64,000 bases of DNA, taken from positions 377,989 through 441,988 of the forward strand of contig CH003386.1 of the NCBI GenBank assembly GCA_000149265.1. The letters are read 5' to 3'. A program made the position numbers and the translations under genes. Positions 50,901 through 62,900 of this stretch are shown one piece after another. Each line of letters opens with the position of its first letter. Position 1 is the first letter of the stretch. The notes under the pieces are model-generated. The model searched no databases, was not told the origin of the DNA, and saw only the letters and a list, made by a program, of their open reading frames with translations. The stretch is from Ciona savignyi. Lineage: Eukaryota > Chordata > Ascidiacea > Phlebobranchia > Cionidae.

Positions 50901-53900
50901 TAACAGTGTTGCCAAGTAAAAATGGTGATGAACTTGTTGAGGAAACACTGCCTCTATTGGGTGCCGGTCTGTCCTCACAAGTGATGACTAAGAAAATAGT
51001 ATTTAGTTATTTTTATTCTAAAAAATAAAGACAATAATTTTTAAGTACCCAAAATATATAACATTAGCAGCAGAAAGTTTGAGTACAGTCAATAAACTGA
51101 TTTTTGGGATATTTAGATAGAAGTAAATGTAAGACTTAATTTTCTACAAAGCAAAAATAACACAAATCAACAGACATGAATTAAGAAGACTTTCTCAAGA
51201 TAGAGAAATGTAATTTTTTTTACTGCATTACTTTATGTAAATAAAATACATTGGTTTTAAAGTAATTAAGAAACTTACGTTCACAAGTTGGTTCGTCAGC
51301 TCTACGGCCAGTACCACGGTAACCATGGTTACAAGTGCAGTGGTAAGCACCAATGGTATTCGAGCAATCAGCATTATCGTCACATGGGTTGATATCGCTG
51401 CTGCATTCATCGATATCTAAACGGAAAATCTTGTTTAAACATTTGTTTTCAATTTAAACACAGAAATTTTTAACACAAAACAAATCAGACCAAAAAAAAT
51501 TATCCAAAATTGCTAAAAATATAATAATTAATATACACACACACCACATATATGTTATACTGGTTCAAATAACTATTAAATAAAAATTAAGCTCAATCTT
51601 ATGCTCTTAAGACAATACAAATAACAGTGTTCACACTGGACAGCAATTTACTACACTATGTCAGAAGCAATTGATGTGTCTTAAAGTCAAAATCATAAAA
51701 AATATCATTAAAATTCGCACCTATACAAGATGGTTCATCTGCGGACCATGCACCAGAGTTGCCGCATGTTATGGTTGATTCACCATCAATTTCATAACCA
51801 GATCTACAAAGGAAGGTGACAGAGGATCCAACATCGTATTTTAGGAAGATGATATTGCCCGATATTCTGCCTTGTTCGGGTATCCTAGGTCTGTTGCACT
51901 GAATTTCTAAAGTATAAAAAATGATAAAAATTTCAGCATGAAAAATGTTAAATTATAAAGAGTTTCACTAAACAACCATTTTTTTAAATAATCATAAAAA
52001 AAACAAATGCACAATAACATGGTCTACAGTGCATTGACACAGTAGGATTAGAAATACAGGTTAAAAGATCAATGATTTCAGCACCGACACAGATTCCGAA
52101 AATATCTATGAGATATAGAACTAGATTCTAGATCAAAATTGATCATAGATGATTCTAGATTGCTGCAATATTCATAATAAGGGCATGTAAGAGAAATTGT
52201 TGTAAGAGCTTTATATTCACAATTTTCAGTTTAGAACTGTTGTATTACTTCACTATACTGTCTGAATAAACTGTAGTCAACAAAAAACTCTTTGGTATCT
52301 TACTATTACAAGAGAATCCATCTCCACTGTAGCCATCCTTGCATGAGCAGCTGTAGCTACCGACTGTGTTGTCACAATTGGCATTTGGTGAACATGGGAA
52401 TACGCTGGTGCATTCGTTTATATCTAAGTGAGTTTGAAAATGTTAGAAGAATTAAAACTATGCAAAACATAAAAAAATGTTCTCAAGAATCCTCCGCAGA
52501 ACGTTTAAGATTACTAGAGATACACACCGGGCAGGTAATGATTAGNNNNNNNNNNNNNNNNNNNNNNNNNNNNNNNNNNNNNNNNNNNNNNNNNNNNNNN
52601 NNNNNNNNNNNNNNNNNNNNNNNNNNNNNNNNNNNNNNNNNNNNNACTTGATGGTGCAGTGAGCTCCTCACAAACAATCACTGTTGGAAAACTCAAATTA
52701 ACTGCTGAGAACTGGTAACCACAGTTTGTCTATACCAGGAATATGTATGGGAATCCGTACACTTACAATGACCCAAAATTATTAAAATGATACAATTTTG
52801 CACATATGTAGAAGTATCACACTACTTACATTCGCACGAGGTGCCTACTTCTTGGTATCCACTGTTACAGGTGCATTCGTAGCTTCCCCTTGTATTCGTG
52901 CAGAGTGCGTTGGTATCACATATGCTGAGGTCATCACATTCGTTCAAGTCTGTGGTTGTAAAATCGTCAAAGTCATATTTGCGGGTAAGCATTACGTATT
53001 TAGGCGGTATTTTGCATGTAAAATTAAAATACTAAAAATTATTTAAAATAATGACGGTTAAACATTATTCTAGTAAGAAACACACATACCTTGGCACTGA
53101 GGTCTGTCTGCAGACCAGGTTCCATCAGGTTGGCAGATTAGTTCAGCTTCCCCATCCAATTGGAAACCATCGACGCATGAATATGTGACAGAAGACGAAA
53201 CTGGGTAGGGACTTGTGCGTCTTGGGGCGAAGCTACCATGGGCAATTGGTAGAAGAACACGGCAAGTGATTTCTGCAACAAAAATATGATTTTATGGCAG
53301 CTGCTTTACATGTAAATAAGAGAAGTAGTGAACATACTAAACGTAAAAAAATAATTCTACTGGTCCAATCTCTTACTTTTATATAGTAAATTTTGGTTAA
53401 AATCCAACTCACGTATACAAATCGTTCCATCGCCAGAATATCCATTATTACAAGCGCATGTATAGCTTCCCTCTGTGTTGGTGCAAGTTGCTTGACTATG
53501 GCATGGACTTGCTTGACTGCTGTCACATTCATTTATATCTGTGAGAAAATTAATTAATTTCATTAACTCTTAAAACATAATAACCAGCATACCGCATGCA
53601 CCATATATGTTTGCCAAAGATATTTCAGTATGTATAGTTAGTTAGTACACAATATTATTGAAATTATGAAGCATTTGATTTTACTTAATCATTGCAACTT
53701 TCACTAAGCCCGAAAAAAATTAAAGGTTTTTTTAATTCATTGCAATGAATCTCAAACAAATTATGGACATCGAGCTTGCCCAGCTAGATGAAGTAATCAT
53801 GGAACCATTCCGACAAACTTACCATCGCAAGTTGGTTCAGTTGCGGACCACTCCCCTGATTCCATGCACCTTAGTGGGGTGTTGCTGCTCAGTTGATAGC

Positions 53901-56900
53901 CAGTGTTGCACCGGAATACACCAGTGTTTCCAGATACATATTCATCCCGAACATTGCTAATAAACCCATTGGCAGGGGCTAGTAGTTCTCTGCATGTAAT
54001 TCCTGAAAATAAATGAATATTAGTTTCCAAATCTTATTCTGATTAGGGCATTCTATTGATTGATAATTAAAGTTTTTTCAGGTTATTTATTGATTTGTTA
54101 TAATCCATGGCTTTCAAACCATAGATTAAAAGCAGATACATGTTTACAAAGATACTGCTGTGAGCAGATCGATTTATTTTTAGAAAATTCGATTTTATAG
54201 TAAGAATGTATGATAACTGCCATCCACAGGATCCTATGGTTCGTTCATTTTATTTGTACAGTATTCAAGTAGAATCACAAAATTTAGAATAAAGAACAAA
54301 GTGTCTATTTACTAATATTGCGGAATATACTTAATTGTTAATATTATAACATTATTTATACTATTCTATAGAAAATTAAAATTTGAAGAAAACTTAATCA
54401 AAATAATTAAACGACATTTAACAGATTCATGTTACACTTGCATGACACACTAAAAAACATTACTCACTTGTACATGTCTCTCCATCCCCCTGGTATCCGC
54501 GGTTGCAAGTGCAGGTGAAATGACCACGGACATTTGTACAAGCTGCATTTACATCACATGGGTTGCTACTGCATTCGTTAACATCTGCCAGGAAAAGAAA
54601 GAGTTTTTATATAATTTTTTTATATACACATTTGCATTTATTAAAAAATGCAAATTTCCACAAATTTATTTTCATTTTCAGATTATCCCATATGTTGAGT
54701 GTATTTTTCCAATATTTTTTTTACATTATATGTACAGAAAACCTTTATTAACCTAAAAATTAAATCTTTAGGATAATTTTTAAGTTGAATACTAGAGAAG
54801 AATCTTACATTTAGCTGATCAGTGTTTAGGCAGGGTAGTGATAATTACTTAGGAGAAAATACTTATGTTTAACCTCCAGATTAGAAAATAAAAGGGGTGC
54901 CTGTCAGCTTAAAAATTTTACGGGTCACAGTCAGTGAAGAATTGTACATATAAACTAGAGAGTTATGAGTTTTACCCAGAAAAAACTAATATGATGATAT
55001 GATTGCAAAAAACATACCAGTGCATGTTGGAGGGAAGTCTGAGTACTGTCCACTTTCCGTACATGTGATTCTTTCACTGCCCATCAGGGTAAAGCCCACA
55101 TCACACATATATTGCACAACATCACCAACAACATACGTGTCTTGTGGGGAAACGATTTGTGCGAATTGGCTTGATGGAGTAGGGCATGTGATCACTGGGG
55201 TAAAAGGTAAAAAGGTTGGTTAAATTAAATGGAAAATATTAAGTACAAAATGTAGCATAAAATAAAACAAAGACAATGTTATGGCGCTATATAATTGTAT
55301 AGATCTGTTCTGATATAATTATAACACTAGACAATATTTTAACTTTTTATTTGGTATTGAAAAGATGGACAAAATTATGAAACGTTTAACCACAAGGAAT
55401 TCAAACAAAAAATTGTTTTTGTTATATGAAAAAGTATAAAGATTTGTAGTTAAAATGTTACGAATTATGTTAACAAAAAAATGAGAACTACAATAAATTA
55501 TTAATTCGTTAACAACCTATTAAGTGAGATGCTTAAATAAAGCAAAAGAATTAACATTTTATTACCTTGGCAGTTAAATCCATCACCAGTGTAGCGTGAG
55601 TTGCATGTGCATATGAAGCGGCCCGGTGTGTTTTCACATGAGGCGTTCTCATCACATGGGTGTAAAGTGGGATCACTGCACTCATCAATGTCTGGCATGG
55701 AAAAAAAAGTTTACAAAAATGATTTATAAACAAGAAGTTACAGAATTAAGATAATTGCTTTCACATTTAAAAGAAATTCAGTTTCAATGAAGAAAATGTA
55801 CCAAATTTAAACAACTTTCTGAAGCACCATACTTTTTACTGTTTTATTGTATTGTTTGTTATTGTATTCTATTGTATTGTTTGTTATTGTAAAGTCAAAA
55901 AAACAAAAATATCTCATGTGAAAGATGAAATATTGACTTTATACCTTTAGTACAGACTATCCGGCAAGACAGTTGATTTCGCTAGAAATACAGATACACA
56001 CTTACCAATGCATTCTGGCTCTGGGTGTGACCAGGTTCCAGTTGATAGACAAACAAGATTTGCTTGGCCATCAATCTCATACCCACTGATACAGGTGTAT
56101 GTGAGCACTGTGCTTATGCTATACTCTAGCTGTGTACTATTCAAACTGCCTTTTAGAATTTCGGCCGGTTTTGAACATTTGATCTCTGTGGAATCAAAAT
56201 GGTTAGCATTGAACGGTCCTGCGTATCATGGGAAAAGTTTATGCAATGGTTTTGTATTGTTTTTCTGCAATTTAAGCCACTCCACAAATAAACCAAAAAA
56301 ACATTCAGGTTATGACTGGTACAGCATTTTTTATGGCCTGTCATAGTTTTAGGACAATCAGAAATGAATTGCAATTAGGTTGACCGAGTAAACAGTTTAT
56401 GTAGTAGCTAAAGCATGATGTAACTAAGCATTAATAATATTTTAGTGCACCAACCTTCACAGAAGACTCCAGAACCAGAGTATCCACTATCACAGGTGCA
56501 AATGAAACTTCCCACTGTATTCTGGCAACTTGCATTTGGATCGCATGGACTATTTGTATCAGAACATTCATCGGTGTCTGGAACAAAACATTTTATAGTG
56601 AAAATATACAGAATAGATGTGTTCTGAACGAAAAACTGTAGTGTATAATTACGATAAAGAAATGCTTCATTTTTGTTTAACGGGGTAATTCACTGGATTT
56701 AGTGATTTCTGCATTAGGCAAGTCCAAAGTACAAGGCCACAAGCTACTGTCGAGTGCTAGTTTTGATCTCGTCATCTTGTAATGTATGTGACAAGTTAAA
56801 AAAGCATTTTTGATCCTACACTAACAAACTAATAAAAAAATGAAAAATCAGCAACCTACACTCCATACCTGTACAAGTTGGTGGTTGTTCTGACCAGAGA

Positions 56901-59900
56901 CCATCAGGGTTACACCGTATGACCGGACCGCCGCTAAGTTGGTAACCATTATCGCATCTGTACCTCACCACTGAGTTCACATCGTATGGCCGTTGGAGTT
57001 CGGGAAAGAAACTTCCATTGTCCAGTGACGGAAGTTCATCACAGGTTATTTCTGGGAATAATGAAAAGTTAAAAAAAGGTTTACATTTAGACCTGGAAAC
57101 ATAAACCAGGTGGCATTTTTTAATAGTAAGTGATGTAAATTCTTACTTGTGCAAATGTCGCCAGTTCCAGTGTAATCTCTGTGGCACTGACAAGTGTAAC
57201 TTCCAATAGTGTTGGTGCAAGTTGCATGGATGTCACATGGTGCTCTAGTGATGCACTCATTCTCATCTGTTAAAAAATGTGAAAATTGGAAAAGTGTACC
57301 AAACTGGTCATCAATTAAACTAGACTTCCCATGACCACAACAGAGTGTCCAAACTGTTTAAACACTGACGACACAGTTCTATGAATTTTAAAAATTAATG
57401 TTAAATAATTGGTTGGTGGCTTTCACAAGCAGTCTTAATGAACATGGTTTAGGTTTGGATGCAACAAATCCGTGCACAACAGCTTGATAAAAAAATATCT
57501 TAAACTTTATATTTCAAACAATAGTTCAAACACATACATACCAATGCATTGTGGAGGAGATTTGGACCATATACCACCAGCCAAACAGGTGAGTGAGCTT
57601 GCTCCAAAAATAACGTATCCAACGTTGCATGTGAATGTGGCAACCCCCCTTACACTGAGTGTGGTGGTGCTTACAGAACCAAAAGCCGGGTCAGAAAGTT
57701 CACTGCACACAATTTCTGGAAAAAAGTAGCATTTTGTGTTACTGCAACTATCATTATTGATTTTTTGTTATGATTAGTAATTTAGAGCAATTTTAAATTT
57801 TCCGTATATAACCCTGTTAACCTCTTACCATTGCATGAAACCCCATCTCCAGTATACCCATCATTACAAATGCAGGTATAACTTCCCTGGTTGTTATCGC
57901 ATGATGCATTTATGTCACATGGGGAGTCTCTTGCGCACTCATCAATGTCTGAAAGAAAGTTACAGTAATTAAAAAAAAACAAGTTTATAATTTTTTTGAT
58001 AAAAAATATATTTTAAACCCCAAATATATCTGAATTTTAATAGGAACGCATATTTTATTGAGATTCTTTATTTGAGGAGACTTGCGGCCACAGTATTCTG
58101 GAAAGCATGGCCTACCTTCACAGACTGGTGGGTCATTTGACCATGAGCCGTTAGGTTGACATGTTATAGTTGCGCCCCCGTCCATTGAATAACCATCATC
58201 GCATCCATATGTTATGGTGTTTGTGGCAATATATCGGGGTCGTCTTTGCGAGGAGATGAAACCATTGACAGGAGTGGTGGGAATGAGGCACTCATTTGCT
58301 GTGGGAAATTATTCATTTTAAATAAAAGCAGTAATAAAAAAATCAACCATCACTTAAACTAAATGTCACAGCTACTTAAACCTAGATCAACTGTGATTGC
58401 AATTGATGATAAAATAAATGAATTATACAAAACAAAAAATTATGTGGCCATTTTCAATTAGAGTTTTAATTAAACGTTTCTGAAAAACAAGAAGAGATTA
58501 ATATGGCTATATACTTATATAAGCAAAATGAAAAAATTTAGTAGATAAAAATTGATTGGCCTAATAATTAAGCGATCAAAATAACGTAAATTGATATAAC
58601 TACATAACATATTTCAAAATAGATAATATTCTCACGTTCGCATATGTATCCGTCCCCATTGTAGCCTGATTTACATGTGCAAGAGTACGACCCTTTGTTG
58701 TTAGAACAATCTGCGTTGCTGTCGCAATTATCAATGTCTTCTCTGCATTCGTTGATATCTGGGATGCCACAGTGAGGTTAAAGGTGCAATTTTGTTAAGC
58801 TAAATTTAAATTGCTAGGTCTATTATTACAGTTGGGAAAGATCAGTTTAATTATGATGGGTCGAGATGCTTGACTAGGGAGTCAGGAACACATTCACAGA
58901 GGTGTCACGACACATTTACAGACACAACCACTGATCTGCACTGACGGATTTTTTCTTTTACAGATTATTATAATCGATATAAATCCATAATATTTCTTCG
59001 AATATTTTTTCTACTTATATTTTAACGTACAAATCTTGTTTTTTATTATTTTATATACTACCTTTGCTTCCTCAAAATTAAAATATATTTCTATGGCTTA
59101 CCTGTGCACGCGGGTGGAACTTCAGACCACAACCCAGTGTTGAGGCAAGTGGCACTAGCTGATCCAACCATCCGGTACCCAGTATTACACTGATACACAA
59201 CACTTACGCCCACAACTATGCTGGAACTGCTGGATAGTCGGTAGGTGCCATCATTTATACGAGCTGGTCGGCCACATTGAACACCTATGGTGAAATTGTG
59301 GAAATGTAAATTTATTTACAAGCTTTTACATATCATTTTGTGGTCAATAATTTTGGCTTATTATAATATACTGGATCAGATGAAAGAGTGCCTTAACTTA
59401 AGTTTTTTTATTAATTTCTAAAATATATTAATTTCTGTGTATTTACGTGTGCAGAATGTGCCGTCCCCACTAAAACCATCATTGCAGTTGCATTCATACG
59501 ATCCAGGCACGTTGGTGCATGTAGCGTCCGGTGAGCATGGCTGGACACTGTCCAGGCATTCATTGGTGTCTATGGAGAATATTTTTATAAATCTATTACT
59601 GCAAATAAGCATACTGGAAAAAAAATTAGTTAGAACTACTTATTTTATTTCACTAAATCACTTTGCATCAAATTGAAGTTACCTTAAATTTATGTTATTT
59701 ATTATTGACATAAGGATAATATTTTAATATTTCCTTGGTTGTAGATATATAAAAAACCTACAATTTAAATTAATTTGAATACATAAAATGAAATGCTTGT
59801 CAGAAGCACAACTTAAAAGTTTTGCAGCAAGAGTGTTGTTCGAACTATAAACCATCTGATTTATCACCTCATTATTAAATCATTACACAATTTGGCCAGC

Positions 59901-62900
59901 AAGTTAAAATGTAAATTTATTTAACTAGTAGTATACTGCACCTTCACATGTAGGGGGAGGGGAGAAGACCAGCGTCTGTCCCTCATGCACGTCGCGAACT
60001 CTGTACCAACCAGATCATATCCAGCTTCACACGAGTAGCGCACTGACTGGTCCACCAACCACTTGGTGCGTGTGGCGGGGGATATCACCCCATTTTGTGG
60101 TGCACTTGGAAGTGGGCATTCGATCACTGTGGAACAAGGATGGTAATGTCTTAAAAGCACAAAAATAATAAAATGGATTTTTAGTTAATTACCTCAAACC
60201 ACTGAAGTAATATGAAAATAAAAATGACAGATAAAGCTCTATTAAAAAACAGTTGAAACAGTTAAATAGTTGTTCGTAATCTATTTTGTACAATTTTGGT
60301 CATCATCAATATCTTATTATCAAAAATCAATTGAAACTGCTTGTACAAATCTGACTATGTATACATACATGAGCATTGGCTCCCATCACCGGTATATCGG
60401 TCATTGCATGTGCAAGTGAATGAACCTTCAGTGTTTGTACATGATGCGTTCCTCGAGCATGGGTAGTTGTTTGCTTGTAAGCATTCATTTATGTCTGCGG
60501 GAGTGTGCAAAATTGGGTTACTGCACCAGGAATATATCTCGACTGCAATAGGCATACAATACAAAAATGGATTTACATGCCATGGTGTTGAATGAGTACT
60601 GCAAAGACAGTTGGAAAATAAGTTATTGCAGTGTTTCCATAAAGTAACAATTTCAAACAATGCATTTGACACACTGGTCATTAGGTGCACTTGCTCTGGG
60701 TAACTGGTTAGAATCCAAGAAACAAACTTCTAGTATCATGCCACACTTTAAACTTGACATTACAGACAGGACCATACACAGAATCCATTTCCAAAATAAT
60801 TTAAGAAATAAACATAAAACTTACCAAGACAACTTGGTACCCTGAAGGACCATTCACCAGAAGGAAGACAAGTTAGTGATCGGGTGTGTGATAATCTGTA
60901 ACCGTTGTCACAGGCAAAGGTGACCACATTTCGTACCACATATGGAGGGTTACTTGACGATGACTTTGACCCATGCATAGGGGCAGCCAGATCCTCGCAA
61001 GTTATTACTAAAGGGATATTATTTAATAAACTAAGTAAATTATCAACAAAAATTTAACATGGTATGATGGACATTAGCCCATTTATAGTTTTACATTAAA
61101 ACAGCAATAAAAAAGAAGTTTTTAAATCAAAATTTTATTTTGCCACCAAAGTTTCTAAAAACAAACAAATTTTTACCCTAATTACTTACGTTCACAGTTC
61201 TGTCCATTGCCTGTGTATCCTTCATTGCAATTACACTCAAATCCACCTCTTGTGTTTGTGCATCTGGCATTTTCATCACATGCATTCGGGTTTTCACATT
61301 CATTTATATCTGATAAAAATATTTATTTAAGTGTATTGCACAAATGTATATTCTTGTATTGGATTATAGATGCATTCAAAGTGCAGTCATAAATGACTTT
61401 TAAAGCTGAGCTATCAGAGCTGATAAAGAGTGCTGTAAATCACACCGGTATTTCATTCATTTTTGTTTAACTATCTCTTTATCTTCCTTCTGATGGTCCA
61501 CTGTGCTAACATGATAGCGATATTGCCAGACAAAAAAAATACCTCATGGGATAGAATACCAGAGTGGTAACAAATATAAAATCATGGCTTACCAACACAT
61601 CGTGGCTGTGAAGGAGCCCACCGTCCACTTTCCTGGCAAGTAATGTCAGCAGCCCCCTGCATTCTATACCCATCGTTACATGTGTGGGTGACTACTGCTC
61701 TGAGTTGGTAAGGACCCGTTCTTGGCGTGAATTGGCCATTCAGTATCGGTGTCAAGGCAGGACATGTGATTTCTATGGGTAAAGTTAAATTTAAAGGGAA
61801 AATTAGAGTAAAGTAAAATTTGCAGTATAAGTTTTAATTGTTTAAAATAAATCCTAATAATTATTCAAGCACTTACCAATGCATAACTGACCATCACCAG
61901 AATATCCATCATTACAAGCGCATGTATAGCTTCCCTCTGTGTTGGTGCAAGTTGCTTGAGTGTGGCACGGACGTGCTTCGCTGCTGTCACATTCATTTAT
62001 ATCTGTGGGAAAAAAACAGGACTTTCAATTAGGAAAATGAAGATAATAAAATAAAAATAAAAAGATGATTGAAATCAAATAAAAAAAACATAAACTATCA
62101 TTTAAAAAACCTACGAAATTACCTTCGCAAGTAGGAACTGGGTGGGACCAAGTACCATCATTACTGCAATGTATACTACGTTGACCTTCCCTTCTGTAAC
62201 CGAGATGGCAGGTGAAGAACACGGTGTTGCCATAAGTATATACCGGGCGTGGATTGCTGATCAAACCATTTGTTGGAGCGGTCAGTGCAGGACATGTGAT
62301 TTCTGATAAAAAAAACATCATTATTATTACACAAAGTTATTACACATGGAGCCGCGAGACTACCACATTTACACATATTGCTGGGGATATTATAGCATGA
62401 TGCAGATACTAAATATGCTACATTGATACTTTCTCCCATACATTTATGTGGGTGTAGCAGATAATTGTAAAAGCAAATATATTTCGTGATCTACGGTTAT
62501 TATTCATTATTTTTTTATCTTTGGTTTTAACTAAATAAATATATAGAATACAAGAGTTTGCTTACTGGTGCAAGTGGTACCATCCCCAGTATAGCCCATG
62601 TTACAGGTACATGTGAACGTAGCACGCACATTCGCGCACGCAGCGTTTTCATCACAAGGATTATCCCGACATTCATTGACATCTAAGAATAAAAATAAAA
62701 TGGTAGAAAAAAGGTTTCAGTTGTATTCTTCATTGCATACTGTTGTACTATAGCGTGTAATGAGAACATCACAATGTCAACAGGTTTTCTATCCTAAGAT
62801 ATTTTATGATAATGATGCACAGTTAGTCTGTGTTAGATTATTAAAAAACAGTAAAATAAATAAAAAATCATACAAAAAATATTGAACAGATGTAAAAACC

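Larger units (their letters stand above)
46639..51906 (-). other. Gene F array, CCP16 to CCP21
   Basis: CCP16 51721-51906, EGF16 51279-51416 (long, hybrid tail), CCP17 50805-50987, EGF17 50294-50410, CCP18 49718-49906, EGF18 49131-49253, CCP19 48562-48741, EGF19 48140-48262, CCP20 47750-47929, EGF20 47261-47381 (frame break), CCP21 46639-46818. CCP18 (189 nt) is the longest CCP exon and shares the unusual IVFTFAGT / IIFTFKGT strand with CCP24. Confidence 0.9.
52304..57948 (-). other. Gene F array, EGF8 to EGF15
   Basis: EGF8 57829-57948, CCP9 57542-57715, EGF9 57147-57266, CCP10 56869-57051, EGF10 56455-56577, CCP11 56006-56185, EGF11 55566-55691, CCP12 55018-55194, EGF12 54468-54584, CCP13 53823-54002, EGF13 53413-53538, CCP14 53090-53272, EGF14 52830-52949, CCP15 52646-52680 (only the first residues; the rest is in the assembly gap), EGF15 52304-52423. 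CCP9 is the shortest intact CCP exon (174 nt). EGF12 is one of the 117-nt short EGF exons that have N-P-C after the first cysteine. Confidence 0.9.

Noticed and set aside
52500-52545. ITCP string on the minus strand next to the gap, like a CCP start
   Set aside because: It lies on the 3' side of the gap where a CCP end is expected. No splice phase fits and contig-edge sequence is unreliable.
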